Made by a program: the position numbers and the translations under genes
Shown here: positions 38,522 to 49,152 of the stretch, piece after piece
Numbering within the stretch: position 1 is the stretch's first letter
Layout: the number at the start of each line of letters is the position of its first letter
Notes under the pieces: generated by a model
Told to the model about the DNA's origin: nothing
Database searches by the model: none
Seen by the model: only the letters and a program-made list of their open reading frames with translations
Assembly: GCA_017644105.1 (NCBI GenBank)
Contig: JAEPMD010000009.1
Location: 59,147-123,146, forward strand
Origin: Rhizobiaceae bacterium
Lineage (GTDB): Bacteria; Pseudomonadota; Alphaproteobacteria; Rhizobiales; Rhizobiaceae
Direction of reading: 5' to 3'
Length of the DNA stretch: 64,000 nucleotides

Positions 38522-39337
38522 TTACGACCCTTCTAGACGAACAATAGACCGCGCTCGTCGACCTCTAAAATAGGATTGCACCCAGTCATCTTCAAATGCA
38601 AGCATAGTATCAATATCACCTGCAACTAAAACACGCTTACGACCTAATACTGCTATACGATCACAAACCGAAAACAGACTATCTAAATCGTGAGTCACCA
38701 TATAAACGGTCAAGCCCAGCGTGTCGCGTAATTTCGCAATGAGATCATCAAACTCTGCGGCACCGATTGGATCAAGCCCCGATGTTGGTTCATCCAAAAA
38801 CAACAGATCGGGATCAAGTGCAAGCGCCCGCGCCAAAGCAGCGCGCTTAATCATACCACCTGAGAGCTCAGACGGATACTTGTCTGCAGCGTTTGGTGCC
38901 AAGCCAACCAGCTCAATCTTCAAACGCGCAAGATCATCCATCAAGCCTTGCGGAATATTAAGATATTCGCGCATGGGGACTTGGATGTTTTCTTTGACGG
39001 TTAGCGACGAAAAAAGCGCACCTTGTTGAAACAGCACCCCGAGCCGCATATCGATTGATATCCGTTCTTGCTCGGAAATATTGTCATAATCGCGACCAAG
39101 GATATGCACCTGTCCTGCCTGCCTTTTGATGAGACGAAGCATGGTACGCATTAAAACAGATTTTCCCGTACCAGACGCGCCAACAAATCCCAAGATCTCA
39201 CCGCGATGTACATCGAGGTCTAAATTGTCCAACACCTGATGTTCACCAAAAGCGACAGAAATGCCCCGCGCAGACAAAATGATATTGTCCGTGTCTTGGG
39301 CCACAATCTGGCTTTCTGTTTGCGTGGTGTTGTCCAT
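38522..39337 (-). CDS. mlaF: phospholipid ABC transporter ATP-binding protein (MlaF-like)
   Basis: 271-residue ABC ATPase. Walker A GASGTGKS is at 53-60, the ABC signature LSGGMIKRAALARA follows at about 158, and Walker B is DLLFLDEPTSGLDP. The segment GVLFQQGALFSSLTV is typical of the MlaF/Ttg2A group. It powers the MlaE permease. Second gene of the operon mlaE-mlaF-mlaD-lipoprotein, with an 11-base gap upstream. Confidence 0.94.
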   Translation of the reverse strand: MDNTTQTESQIVAQDTDNIILSARGISVAFGEHQVLDNLDLDVHRGEILGFVGASGTGKSVLMRTMLRLIKRQAGQVHILGRDYDNISEQERISIDMRLGVLFQQGALFSSLTVKENIQVPMREYLNIPQGLMDDLARLKIELVGLAPNAADKYPSELSGGMIKRAALARALALDPDLLFLDEPTSGLDPIGAAEFDDLIAKLRDTLGLTVYMVTHDLDSLFSVCDRIAVLGRKRVLVAGDIDTMLAFEDDWVQSYFRGRRARSIVRLEGS

Positions 39338-39348
39338 TACATCTTCAC

Positions 39349-40530
39349 CTAGAAATCAATCGCCGCGAAGAATATCGCAAACAATCCATCGATAACGATA
39401 ACCAGAAAAATGGCCTTTACAACGGATGCGGTTACCCTTCGTCCTAAGGATTCAGCGCTACCGCCAACCTTCAACCCCTCAACGGCGGCAATTATGCCGA
39501 TCATGATCGCCATGAAAGGCGTCTTAATCATCCCTGAGGTGAGTGTCGTGTAATCAATAAACGCCTTCATCCTGGATAAGAACACGTTAAATGGCACTTC
39601 AGAGTAAAAATATAGGACCAAGGCCGACGCAAAAAGAGCCGCAAAATTGGCAATAATTGTAAGTAAGGGTAAAACTACAAGCAGCGCAATAATCCTAGGA
39701 AAGACCAAAACACCCACCGGGTTCAAACCCATAACTTTCAGCGCATCCACTTCTTCCCGCATTTTCATGGAGCCAATTTCAGCTGTAATTGCACTGCCAG
39801 AACGGCCAGCAACCATAATGGAGGTTATCAACACTCCGACTTCGCGCAATTGTAATACACTGACAAGATCAGCGGCAAAAGCCTCTGCCCCAAAGGCACG
39901 CAATTGAAAGGCAGATTGCTGGGTAACAATCGCGCCTATTGCCAGTGAAATAAGGACAACGATAGGTATCGCCCGTACACCAATATGATCCATTTGAGTA
40001 ACGATCGCGGCCGGAGATGCACCAGTATTGCGCCCTTCTTTAAGTTGGCCGCCTTGAATGGTCGCACCCAAAATGTTCAAGCCCATCACGACATCGGAAT
40101 AAAGTGCACGACACCCTTTTATTGTCCGATCGACGATCATTTGAAATATATTATGTCTATGTTCGTCTTCATCCTGGCTGGGATCGTGAAGCTCTGCCGG
40201 GATTTTCGACAAAAGCGATGAAATATTGTCACTCGCATTATCGATCTGGTAAGTAACGCCTTTCGCATCACATCCATTGGTGAATTGGTGGACCAACCAC
40301 GCGCCAGCAGTATCAAAATTGGTCACGCCTGACACATCAATGCTGAGCTGTTTTTGCTTTATTTGATCCGGCAATTGAGGGAACTCGGTAGCAACCTGTT
40401 CAATCGCCTCGTGCCGCCAATCACCAATCAGCTTTATGACGGGTGAATTGTCACTTTGGATCAATTCAAACCGCGCAAGACGTTTGCTATTTTGACTGGT
40501 ATTTTTACTCATGGAAGCTGTTTTAACCAT
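39349..40530 (-). CDS. mlaE: phospholipid ABC transporter permease with N-terminal STAS domain (MlaE-like)
   Basis: About 394 residues from ATG 40530; ATG 40512 and a longer frame to 40581 are alternatives and no ribosome site decides. The N-terminal 100 residues form a STAS-like domain (LSIDVSGVTNFDTAGAWLV), which in E. coli is a separate protein, MlaB. The permease part has about five to six helices with the family signature GRSGSAITAEIGSMKMREEVDALKVMG region split across residues about 250-275. First gene of the operon. Fusion of STAS to the permease is common in alphaproteobacteria. Confidence 0.92.
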   Translation of the reverse strand: MVKTASMSKNTSQNSKRLARFELIQSDNSPVIKLIGDWRHEAIEQVATEFPQLPDQIKQKQLSIDVSGVTNFDTAGAWLVHQFTNGCDAKGVTYQIDNASDNISSLLSKIPAELHDPSQDEDEHRHNIFQMIVDRTIKGCRALYSDVVMGLNILGATIQGGQLKEGRNTGASPAAIVTQMDHIGVRAIPIVVLISLAIGAIVTQQSAFQLRAFGAEAFAADLVSVLQLREVGVLITSIMVAGRSGSAITAEIGSMKMREEVDALKVMGLNPVGVLVFPRIIALLVVLPLLTIIANFAALFASALVLYFYSEVPFNVFLSRMKAFIDYTTLTSGMIKTPFMAIMIGIIAAVEGLKVGGSAESLGRRVTASVVKAIFLVIVIDGLFAIFFAAIDF

Positions 40531-40695
40531 AATGGTACAGAATGTCACCGATCTATATTGTGGTTCTGAAAGACACCACACAAAATTTCATTTTCAGCAA
40601 CATAGTTTAGCGCTAAAGAATGTAGCAATTTAATGTTCATTTGTGCAATTATGGCAATGAGTCGATATAATAATTAGTCTACGGGAATAAATTTG

Positions 40696-43005
40696 ATGGA
40701 TAATGGTGGGAATAGTAAGCAAAAACAAGAATCTGATGATCTTGATAGCCAGGCGTTATTTTATCACAATTACCAGAAGCCCGGAAAATTAGAAATACAA
40801 GCAACCAAGCCGTTGGGCAACCAACGCGACCTCGCGCTTGCTTATTCTCCAGGTGTTGCTGCACCATGTCGCGCGATTGCTGAAGACCCAAACACGGCAG
40901 CTCTTTACACCGCCAGAGGCAATTTGGTTGCGGTTGTATCAAATGGAACCGCGGTTCTTGGTCTAGGTTCCATTGGGCCGCTCGCATCGAAACCTGTCAT
41001 GGAAGGAAAAGCGGTCCTATTTAAGAAATTTGCGGACATTGATGTGTTTGACATTGAAATGGATGCGAAGGATGTCGACCGCATGGTCTCTGTTGTGTCC
41101 GCTTTAGAACCAACCTTTGGCGGCATCAATTTAGAAGATATCAAAGCACCGGAATGTTTTGAGGTTGAAGAACAACTTCGCGAAATCATGGATATTCCTG
41201 TCTTTCATGATGATCAGCACGGGACCGCCATCATTGTCGCAGCCGCTGTTTTGAACGGCATTGAGCTCGCGGGAAAAAACATTGCTGACGTGAAGATTGT
41301 CACATCTGGTGCGGGCGCAGCTGCTCTTGCATGTCTTAATCTTCTCGTCTCTATGGGCGCAAAGCGCGAGAACATTTGGGTTCATGATATTGAAGGCTTG
41401 GTCTATGAAGGCCGTACATCACAAATGGATCGCTGGAAATCTATTTATGCTCAAAAATCTGATAACAGAAAATTAGACGAATCCATTGGCGATGCAGATG
41501 TGTTCCTAGGATTGTCTGCCGCCGGTGTATTAAAACCAGAATATCTAGCCAAGATGGCTAAGCAACCGCTTATATTGGCTCTTGCGAACCCCACTCCAGA
41601 AATTATGCCAGATATTGCGCGTGAAGCCCGCCCTGATGCAATGATCTGTACGGGTCGATCTGATTTTCCAAATCAGGTCAATAATGTGTTGTGTTTCCCT
41701 TATATCTTCCGCGGCGCGCTTGATTGCGGCGCGCGAACCATCAACGAAGAGATGAAAATAGCCGCAGTGAAAGCAATTGCAGAGCTGGCCCGCGAAGAAC
41801 CTTCTGAGCTTGCTGCACAGGCCTATTCCGGCGAAACACCTGTCTTTGGACCAAATTACCTAATCCCCTCTCCTTTCGATCAGCGTTTGATCCTGCGTAT
41901 TGCACCAGCTGTCGCCAAAGCTGCTGAAGAATCAGGAGTTGCTGCACGTCCAATTGAGGATATGGATGCATATATCGACCGCCTAAACCGCTTCGTATTC
42001 CGATCAGGCTTTGTTATGAAGCCAGTCTTCGCGGCGGCGCGTGCGGCAGAACGAAAGCGCGTTATTTTTTGTGAGGGCGAAGATGAGCGCGTCTTGCGCG
42101 CTGCTCAAGTTCTCATTGAGGAAAAAGTTGCGGAACCCACGCTTGTCGGACGTCCTGAAGTTATCGAACAGAGGCTTCGACGCTTTGGTCTGCGCTTAAA
42201 CATGGAACAAGACCTTAAAATCGTGAACCCTCAAAGCGATCCGCGTTATCGTGACTATGTGGACACGTATTTCTCACTCGTTGGCCGTCAAGGCATCAAC
42301 CCCGAAGCCGCAAGTACCATTGTGCGCACAAATACAACCGTTATCGGCGCACTGGCTGTTAAACGCGGTGATGCAGATGCCATGGTCTGCGGCCTAGAAG
42401 GCAGATACGCCAGTCATTTAAAATATGTGCGCCAAATTATTGGCCTCAAAGATGGTGTGACTGATTTATCAACCCTTAGTTTGCTGATATCCCAGCGCGG
42501 CGCGACCTTCCTCACCGATACTTATGTGACTTTTGATCCATCTGCCCAAGAACTAGCTGAAATGACCGTTTTGGCAGCGGAGGAAATCCGACGTTTTGGC
42601 ATTGTGCCCAAGGTTGCATTGGTATCGCACTCCAATTTCGGCTCACATGACACACCTACAGCCCAAAAAATGCGTGAAGCGGCAAAAATCCTGCGTGAAA
42701 TCGCACCCGAACTTGAATCTGATGGTGAAATGCAGGGTGATGCAGCGATATCCGAAGTCCTTCGAAGCCGCGCTATGCCCAATAGCCATTTAAGTGGTGA
42801 AGCTAATTTGCTGGTCTTCCCAAATCTGGATTCAGCAAACATCACTCTTGGCGTTGCAAAAACCATGTTAAGCGCTTTACATGTGGGTCCTATTCTCCTC
42901 GGAACCCAGCTTCCCGCACATATATTGTCACCTTCAGTAACGTCCCGCGGTATCGTGAATATTGCGACTTTATCGGTTGTTGAAGCATCTTCTGCAATGA
43001 CATAA
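40696..43005 (+). CDS. maeB: NADP-dependent malic enzyme with phosphotransacetylase-like domain
   Basis: Decarboxylates malate to pyruvate with NADP+. 769 residues. Residues about 1-430 are the malic enzyme ([47 protein letters not shown]). Residues about 450-769 are a phosphate-acetyltransferase-like domain ([26 protein letters not shown]), which in this class has a regulatory rather than catalytic role. I use ATG 40696; a TTG directly before it is also in frame. Divergent from mlaE. Confidence 0.95.
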   Translation: MDNGGNSKQKQESDDLDSQALFYHNYQKPGKLEIQATKPLGNQRDLALAYSPGVAAPCRAIAEDPNTAALYTARGNLVAVVSNGTAVLGLGSIGPLASKPVMEGKAVLFKKFADIDVFDIEMDAKDVDRMVSVVSALEPTFGGINLEDIKAPECFEVEEQLREIMDIPVFHDDQHGTAIIVAAAVLNGIELAGKNIADVKIVTSGAGAAALACLNLLVSMGAKRENIWVHDIEGLVYEGRTSQMDRWKSIYAQKSDNRKLDESIGDADVFLGLSAAGVLKPEYLAKMAKQPLILALANPTPEIMPDIAREARPDAMICTGRSDFPNQVNNVLCFPYIFRGALDCGARTINEEMKIAAVKAIAELAREEPSELAAQAYSGETPVFGPNYLIPSPFDQRLILRIAPAVAKAAEESGVAARPIEDMDAYIDRLNRFVFRSGFVMKPVFAAARAAERKRVIFCEGEDERVLRAAQVLIEEKVAEPTLVGRPEVIEQRLRRFGLRLNMEQDLKIVNPQSDPRYRDYVDTYFSLVGRQGINPEAASTIVRTNTTVIGALAVKRGDADAMVCGLEGRYASHLKYVRQIIGLKDGVTDLSTLSLLISQRGATFLTDTYVTFDPSAQELAEMTVLAAEEIRRFGIVPKVALVSHSNFGSHDTPTAQKMREAAKILREIAPELESDGEMQGDAAISEVLRSRAMPNSHLSGEANLLVFPNLDSANITLGVAKTMLSALHVGPILLGTQLPAHILSPSVTSRGIVNIATLSVVEASSAMT

Positions 43006-43108
43006 CCAAAACACAGCGCCTGCGTTCATCGTTTACAAGATGCTAATCTCTTTGGTGTATATTTAAGTTTAAATATGCAATTTTGTTCGATTAAGATGGG
43101 CACAGACC

Positions 43109-44212
43109 ATGAAGAAGCTGATAGCCGCCCTTTTGGCAACAGGTTTTTTCGCAATTCCCACCCAAGGTTTTGCGCAAAACCTTGAATCATGTGAAAGCCT
43201 GCATGCACAGTTACAAACAGCCTCCGCATCGCGTGCAAGTTCCAAAAAGATCAAACGTTATTCTCAGGCGATCAAGCAGCAAACAAAAATGCTGGCAAAA
43301 CTAGAAGGCGACCTGCGCCGATATAAATGTAGTTCAGGTGATGCTGATCAAGCATGCGAAAAGCTCGTTGACGTTAAAGACCGCATGCAAACGAACCTGG
43401 ATAAACTTACAAATGCACGAAAAAATCTGAAAACTGAGACTACAAAGCTGACTGTTGAACAGATCAATGCACGTCTTGAGGCTTTTAATTGCAATAATAA
43501 TACAGTTATTAATGCCGCGACGACGCCTAAACTTCCTGCTGATAACGGACAATCACTAGGCAATGGCGTTCGAATATTAGGAAAGAGCGGAGGACGCAAA
43601 CCGCGCCAACGCGTTGTTACTTTACCAAATTCAGCCCGTAACATCGGCCAATATCGGACAATGTGTGTCCGTTCATGCGATGGTTTCTTCTTCCCTATAT
43701 CCTCAAATACATCTTCATCTTCATTTGAGCGTGATGAATTGGCATGCCAACTCATGTGTCCCGGGACGGAAACCAATCTATTCTTCCACCGATCACGTGA
43801 TCAAGAGAGTGAAGATATGATCTCCTATCGTGGTGGGCAGGCCTATACAAGCCAACCTTATGCCTTTTCCTATAAGACCCGTTCGGGACCAAAATCTGAA
43901 GCCTGTTCGTGTAACATGTCCGCTTTTCATGCAGAAATGGCGCGTCGGGAACGTGTTTTAAAAGAACGCGAAGAAAATGGTGATGTCGAAAATGCTGCAA
44001 CCGCGGGATTAACAATTGTCCCGGTAGACAGAATTGACCGCGGTGAGGATCCAGAAACAATATCCAACTTAGCTGGAAAGCTAACGGATGAAGATGTGCA
44101 AGCCATCACGAGCGTAAGCCGAACAGGTAAACCCATAGAAGAAGCGGATCGCAAGGTACGGATCGTGGGACCTAAATTCCTTCAGGATGACGAACCAACG
44201 GACAAACTATAA
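43109..44212 (+). CDS. DUF2865 secreted protein
   Basis: 367 residues with a signal peptide (cleavage near GFAQN, residue 22) and a coiled-coil-like segment at about 35-120 containing paired cysteines. The DUF2865 domain covers about 185-275: YRTMCVRSCDGFFFPIS, ELACQLMCPGTETNLFFHR, MISYRGGQAYTS and CSCN. The six cysteines suggest disulphides in the periplasm. The family is widespread in Rhizobiales, with no known function. A charged C-terminal tail follows. Confidence 0.9.
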   Translation: MKKLIAALLATGFFAIPTQGFAQNLESCESLHAQLQTASASRASSKKIKRYSQAIKQQTKMLAKLEGDLRRYKCSSGDADQACEKLVDVKDRMQTNLDKLTNARKNLKTETTKLTVEQINARLEAFNCNNNTVINAATTPKLPADNGQSLGNGVRILGKSGGRKPRQRVVTLPNSARNIGQYRTMCVRSCDGFFFPISSNTSSSSFERDELACQLMCPGTETNLFFHRSRDQESEDMISYRGGQAYTSQPYAFSYKTRSGPKSEACSCNMSAFHAEMARRERVLKEREENGDVENAATAGLTIVPVDRIDRGEDPETISNLAGKLTDEDVQAITSVSRTGKPIEEADRKVRIVGPKFLQDDEPTDKL

Positions 44213-44289
44213 ACGTTCAGCTCATCCGGTGTTGACGATTATTATAACAGTTTATAATTCCAAATTTCCCGAACAAACACCATTTACTC

Positions 44290-44318
44290 ACGCCAAAAGG
44301 CGTTTGAACTCTTTTTAC
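44290..44318 (+). terminator. weak terminator after the DUF2865 gene
   Basis: A compact hairpin ACGCC-AAAA-GGCGT (44290-44303) is followed by a loose T-rich stretch ending in TTTTT at 44312-44316. The stem is short and the T run is not immediate, so efficiency is doubtful. Confidence 0.45.
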
Positions 44319-44334
44319 TAGTGTTGGCAAATAG

Positions 44335-44365
44335 AAAAAACGCCAGAGGTGATGTCCTTCTGGCG
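44335..44365 (-). terminator. terminator of the diguanylate cyclase gene
   Basis: Stem CGCCAGA (44341-44347) / TCTGGCG (44359-44365) with an 11-base loop, followed on the minus strand by six T residues (complement of 44335-44340). Confidence 0.85.
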
Positions 44366-44395
44366 GTTTGGAATATTTAGATCTCAAAGAGTGTT

Positions 44396-45439
44396 CTATT
44401 CGTCGCGATACATAGCACGTTTTTTGGATGAACCACCCATGCGACCTGAATCATAGACCTGTACTTGATTGCGGCCTTTGTTCTTTGAAAGATAAAGCGC
44501 TTCATCCGTAGCACCGTAAAGTTGATCAGCGCTATCGCATTGGCTGGCCATGCAAACACCCAGTGAAACAGTGATTTTACCAAAATCCATGCCTGATTTA
44601 CGATCCTTCAGCGACGTCTTTTCAACAGCCATACGGATACGCTCTGCAACAAGCTCAACATTGCCAGGAGACGTGTTGGACACGACAATACCAAATTCTT
44701 CACCACCCGTACGAGCGATAAGGGAATCTTGACGTAGCTCTTGGCTCATCGCATTGGCAACCACTGTCAATACTCGGTCACCAATCGGGTGACCGTGTGT
44801 GTCGTTAAATTTCTTAAAGTGATCAATATCCAACAAGATAAGCGCACTTGTTGAGATCGAAATGTTGCTGTCGTAAATATTTGACATCGCCTCGTCAAAA
44901 GCACGACGGTTTGGCAGACGTGTCAAAGGATCAGTATTTGCAATCGACTTATATTCGTCGAGCTGTTCCTTCACCTGCGCCAATTCTTTCGTTGCCATGA
45001 GAACACGGTCGATTATTTGCTTACTGTTTTCGATTTTGTCGCCAGTTGCCTGCGCCAATGCATCGGTAATGCTGAGTATGTCTTGGTTACGTGGATTGCG
45101 CGCCATAGTATCGAGGCGGCTTGCATTATCGTCCAAAACTTTATTGTAATCTTTAAGCGTGCTGTTTTCTTTGTTCAAACGGCCGATCAATTCATCCAAT
45201 TCGCCGGAGATTTTTTCTTGAGCCGTTGAAACCACGCCATCATGATGGTGATGCGCAAAATATTTCTTGCCGATCTCATCTAAGTCGCCTTGGGAGGGCT
45301 GACTGCCAAGAGCCGCAAATTCGCGTGTCAGATTGGGGTTACTTTTATTTAGAGCTTCATAAACCAGCTCATAATTGCGTGGTAAACCGGATATACCCCG
45401 CTTGTGCATCGTTGCGACCACTATTGACGCTGTATTCAT
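44396..45439 (-). CDS. diguanylate cyclase (GGDEF)
   Basis: 347-residue soluble protein. An N-terminal helical region of about 160 residues, with a HHHHD run at 63-67, precedes the GGDEF domain. The active-site motif is GGEEF at 245-249 and the metal-binding aspartate is in LLDIDHFKKFND, so it should make cyclic di-GMP from GTP. The allosteric inhibition site, normally RxxD five residues before GGEEF, reads RQDS, so feedback inhibition may be altered. No membrane helix and no known sensory domain are visible. Single-gene unit. Confidence 0.92.
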   Translation of the reverse strand: MNTASIVVATMHKRGISGLPRNYELVYEALNKSNPNLTREFAALGSQPSQGDLDEIGKKYFAHHHHDGVVSTAQEKISGELDELIGRLNKENSTLKDYNKVLDDNASRLDTMARNPRNQDILSITDALAQATGDKIENSKQIIDRVLMATKELAQVKEQLDEYKSIANTDPLTRLPNRRAFDEAMSNIYDSNISISTSALILLDIDHFKKFNDTHGHPIGDRVLTVVANAMSQELRQDSLIARTGGEEFGIVVSNTSPGNVELVAERIRMAVEKTSLKDRKSGMDFGKITVSLGVCMASQCDSADQLYGATDEALYLSKNKGRNQVQVYDSGRMGGSSKKRAMYRDE

Positions 45440-45560
45440 GAGTTCCCAACCTCGTTTTATTCGTATTGACCCGCCATATTAATAAAAACGAGCGCTTGTG
45501 ATGTTTAAAATTAAACGGAAAGTGTTGGCGAACTGTTAATATGTCATCAAAAATTCCATA

Positions 45561-45590
45561 AAAAAACGCCCTAATGATTGGGCGCTTTTT
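45561..45590 (-). terminator. fumC terminator
   Basis: Stem CGCCC (45567-45571) / GGGCG (45580-45584) with an 8-base loop, flanked by A and T runs with one bulge, and ending in six T residues on the minus strand. It lies 28 bases past the fumC stop. Confidence 0.82.
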
Positions 45591-45617
45591 CTAAGGCAAA
45601 AAGTGATGAAAAGCCTA

Positions 45618-47009
45618 CTATTTCGGGCCTAACATCTGTTCTGGACGCACAACCCGCTCGAAAGTCTCTTCATCGACAAACCCAAGATTCATCGCTTCTT
45701 CCTTAAGAGTTGTGCCATTTTTATGCGCAGTTTTTGCAACTTTAGTCGCGTTATCATAACCAATTTCAGGCGCAAGCGCTGTGACAAGCATCAAGCTCTC
45801 CCACATTAGCTTGCTGATTCTGTCTTCATCAGGGCGAATGCCAGCAACACATTTATCAACAAAGCTCACTGACGCATCACCCAATAACTGCATGGATTGC
45901 AAAACATTATAGGCCATCATTGGCTTATACACATTCAACTCAAAATGACCTTGCGAACCAGCAAAACCCACAGCGGCATCATTACCCATCACATGAGCAC
46001 AAACTTGTGTCAGCGCCTCACATTGTGTTGGGTTGACTTTACCTGGCATGATCGATGAACCCGGCTCATTTTCAGGCAAGACCAATTCACCAAGACCACA
46101 ACGCGGACCAGATCCCAAGAGACGGATATCATTTGCAATTTTAAATGCACTGGCGGCCACTGTTTTTAGTGCACCAGACATTTCAATCAATGCATCATGT
46201 GCGGCTAACGCCTCAAATTTGTTGGGTGCTGTATAAAAAGGTAGATCGGTAATCGCGGCCATATTAGCAGCGACCATTTCAGCCCAACCTTTTTTTGTAT
46301 TCAAGCCGGTGCCAACCGCTGTGCCACCCTGCGCAAGCGCGTATATATTATGCAAAGCCTGCTTAACCCTTGCAATACCCTGCTCAATTTGAAACGCGTA
46401 ACCAGAAAATTCCTGGCCAAGTGTCAACGGCGTTGCGTCTTGCGTATGAGTACGGCCAATTTTGATAATTTCCTCAAATGATTTGGCTTTTTCTACCAAC
46501 GCATCATGGAGCTTTTCCAATCCAGGAAGTAAAACATCGCGCGCCGTCATCGCTATCGCAATATGCATAGCAGTTGGGAACGTGTCATTTGAAGATTGCC
46601 CCATATTACAATGGTCATTTGGATGAACCGGTGATTTTGAGCCGATTTCGCCGCCCAACATTTCAATCGCTCGGTTGGCGATCACTTCATTGGCATTCAT
46701 ATTCGATTGCGTACCCGAACCTGTTTGCCAGACCACAAGCGGGAAATGATCATCGAGTTTACCTTCGACAACTTCAGCAGCAGCTTTTGCAATTGTATTA
46801 CCAAGATCAGCGTCAATGGAACCCAGTTCAACATTAGCTTGTGCGCAAGCCTGCTTGATGACCCCCAACGCTCTGACGATGGCCACAGGTTGCTTTTCCC
46901 AACCGATTGGAAAATTCATCAAAGATCTCTGCGTCTGAGCGCCCCAATATTTATCGGATGGTACCTGTAAAACACCAAAGCTGTCTGATTCTGCACGGGT
47001 TTGTGTCAT
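45618..47009 (-). CDS. fumC: class II fumarate hydratase
   Basis: Oxygen-stable, iron-free fumarase that hydrates fumarate to malate in the TCA cycle. 463 residues, the normal size. The superfamily signature [13 protein letters not shown] is at about 318-330, [14 protein letters not shown] at about 96-109 and [11 protein letters not shown] at about 138-148. ATG at 47009. Together with icd and malic enzyme it belongs to the central carbon genes in this window, but it is not cotranscribed with them. Confidence 0.97.
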   Translation of the reverse strand: MTQTRAESDSFGVLQVPSDKYWGAQTQRSLMNFPIGWEKQPVAIVRALGVIKQACAQANVELGSIDADLGNTIAKAAAEVVEGKLDDHFPLVVWQTGSGTQSNMNANEVIANRAIEMLGGEIGSKSPVHPNDHCNMGQSSNDTFPTAMHIAIAMTARDVLLPGLEKLHDALVEKAKSFEEIIKIGRTHTQDATPLTLGQEFSGYAFQIEQGIARVKQALHNIYALAQGGTAVGTGLNTKKGWAEMVAANMAAITDLPFYTAPNKFEALAAHDALIEMSGALKTVAASAFKIANDIRLLGSGPRCGLGELVLPENEPGSSIMPGKVNPTQCEALTQVCAHVMGNDAAVGFAGSQGHFELNVYKPMMAYNVLQSMQLLGDASVSFVDKCVAGIRPDEDRISKLMWESLMLVTALAPEIGYDNATKVAKTAHKNGTTLKEEAMNLGFVDEETFERVVRPEQMLGPK

Positions 47010-47226
47010 TTAATGTCCCCTTATGATTTCGGTGCGATTGCGATGTATCGCGATATGATGCCCCATCATCTAGTCAAAAAACATCCATTCGACAACAAGA
47101 ACTTGTTTGCAGTGCAATATTTCATCACATGTTTGATGAAATTTAATAAAATTAACAAGATGTTCTTTAATTCAGTGCCATCATCGGTTAAACGTTCTCC
47201 GGGAACACTCGTGAAAGGGTCAAAAA

Positions 47227-49149
47227 TTGATACGTAAGCTAGCTACGCGCTCGGTATTTATTCTATCAGCATTTGCTTTGATGGAAACATCACCTTTGCC
47301 AATCATGGTGCAAGATGCGTCTGCACAAAACCTTCTTCAAGCTATTTTTGGTGGCGGAAATCGCCAAAAGCGCCGCGAAGCTGAACGCAGAAGACAAGAA
47401 GAACTTGCCCGTCAGGAAGCCTTAAGAAACAAGCCTCCACGGATCAAAGGCCCAAGTTACAAAACCTATCGCGCGGACAAGTTAGTGGTAGCGAAACTTG
47501 CCACATTGACCGACCCGGTTACAACTGGTGGCATTCAAGCTGAAAATGTAGACGCAGATGGCAATGTCACAACACAAACGCCACCGATCGTAGCAGAACC
47601 TACACCATTTGCTTTGGGCTACGATGCGCTTGCATCTTTGAAGCTCAAAGTGTTGCCAGAAGTCGCCGATGCTTTAATCGCGCAATACTCAAAATCACCG
47701 AAATATCGTTGGGTCAGTGACAAGGGTGTGAATGACCAAGCAAAAGCAATTATGAAAGTGCTTGGTGATGCAGAATTAATTGGTCTGCCTTCTGAAAACT
47801 ATCAAGTCGACATGCCGGTTTTGACCCTTGAAACGGGCGACACAAACTGGCCGGATCTGATGCGCTTTGAGATGGAATTCTCTGCGGCGATTTTGAGCTA
47901 TGTTGTTGATGCTCAACGTGGTTTAATCGATCCAAACCGCATTTCTGGCTATCATGATTTCAAGCGCAAAACGCCTGAACTTAGCAATGCGCTTGTCCGT
48001 CTTGCCTATTCTGCAGACCCTGCAGCAACAATGGAATTCTACGGCCCTCAAGGTGAGCATTTCGGTATCTTGAAAGCTGAGATGGCTGAACTGCTTAAAT
48101 CAGATGAAAAAGAACGCATCACAATTGCAGAAGGCACATTCCTCAAGCCTGGGACCAAAAATCCAGAATTGAGAAATATTGTTATGGCTATTCGAGCCAA
48201 AGGTTCAGAACAGCTCAAGAAGGATATGGCCTTTCAGCTCAACACTTATTTGGGCAATGATGAATATACGCCGGAACTTGTTGAATTGGTGAAAGCTTTC
48301 CAAAAGGAAAACAATTTGGCAGCTGATGGTATCGTTGGCAAAAAGACGATCCGCGCTTTGGTTGAAGATTCAAACGAAGTGAAAATCAATAAGCTTCGCT
48401 ATGCGATGGAGCGCGCACGCTGGTTGCCATCAAAATTTGCTTCCAAGCATGTCTTTATTAATGCGCCAGCTTATAAAGTTACGTATTTTGAAAATAATGA
48501 GCCAGAGCTCGAGATGCGCGTTGTTGTTGGTAAGCGCTCAAACCAGACAAACTTCTTTAGTGATGAAATCGAGAAAGTTGAGTTCAACCCTTATTGGGGT
48601 GTGCCGCAGTCAATTATCACCAATGAAATGCTGCCAAAACTTCGCGCGGACTCATCATATCTTGATCGTTTGGGCTACCAAGTCAGCTATAATGGCCGTT
48701 CAACATCTTCAAGCTCAATCAACTGGGCATCCTTAAGCTCCACACGTTCCATTGGCGTGCGTCAGCCTCCGGGCCCTAAAAATGCTCTTGGACAATTAAA
48801 GATCTTGTTCCCGAACAAGCATGCGATCTACATGCACGACACACCGGCTAAAAAGCTGTTTGGTCGTGACACACGTGCTTTCTCGCATGGTTGTGTACGT
48901 CTTCATGATCCGAAGGCCATGGCCGCTGCTGTTTTGGGCACAACGGTCAATGATATTGATGCCCATATCGCACCACGGAAAAACAAAACAGTCTTTGTTG
49001 AAAAGACAATTCCGGTTCATGTCGCCTATTTCACCGCTTGGCCAAATGCCACTACTGGTGAAATCGAGTATTTTGCGGATGTTTATGGACGCGACAAAGC
49101 ACTAGAAAAAGCTTATAACACAACGATTAAATCGCGTGTTGGCGCTTAA
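47227..49149 (+). CDS. L,D-transpeptidase (YcbB-like)
   Basis: 640-residue periplasmic enzyme that forms 3-3 cross-links in peptidoglycan. A signal peptide ends near DASAQ (about residue 33) and is followed by an Arg/Glu-rich stretch. A peptidoglycan-binding domain is at about 355-385 (LVKAFQKENNLAADGIVGKK). The YkuD catalytic domain at about 430-580 contains SHGCVRLHD at about 552-560 with the active cysteine. The start is TTG near 47227, as only this includes the full signal peptide. L,D-transpeptidases are important for polar growth in Hyphomicrobiales, fitting the GPR-like gene. Confidence 0.92.
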   Translation: MIRKLATRSVFILSAFALMETSPLPIMVQDASAQNLLQAIFGGGNRQKRREAERRRQEELARQEALRNKPPRIKGPSYKTYRADKLVVAKLATLTDPVTTGGIQAENVDADGNVTTQTPPIVAEPTPFALGYDALASLKLKVLPEVADALIAQYSKSPKYRWVSDKGVNDQAKAIMKVLGDAELIGLPSENYQVDMPVLTLETGDTNWPDLMRFEMEFSAAILSYVVDAQRGLIDPNRISGYHDFKRKTPELSNALVRLAYSADPAATMEFYGPQGEHFGILKAEMAELLKSDEKERITIAEGTFLKPGTKNPELRNIVMAIRAKGSEQLKKDMAFQLNTYLGNDEYTPELVELVKAFQKENNLAADGIVGKKTIRALVEDSNEVKINKLRYAMERARWLPSKFASKHVFINAPAYKVTYFENNEPELEMRVVVGKRSNQTNFFSDEIEKVEFNPYWGVPQSIITNEMLPKLRADSSYLDRLGYQVSYNGRSTSSSSINWASLSSTRSIGVRQPPGPKNALGQLKILFPNKHAIYMHDTPAKKLFGRDTRAFSHGCVRLHDPKAMAAAVLGTTVNDIDAHIAPRKNKTVFVEKTIPVHVAYFTAWPNATTGEIEYFADVYGRDKALEKAYNTTIKSRVGA

Positions 49150-49152
49150 ATA

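Noticed and set aside
47001..47237. 78-codon open frame upstream of the L,D-transpeptidase gene
   Set aside because: It overlaps the fumC start and promoter region and its translation does not look like a protein.
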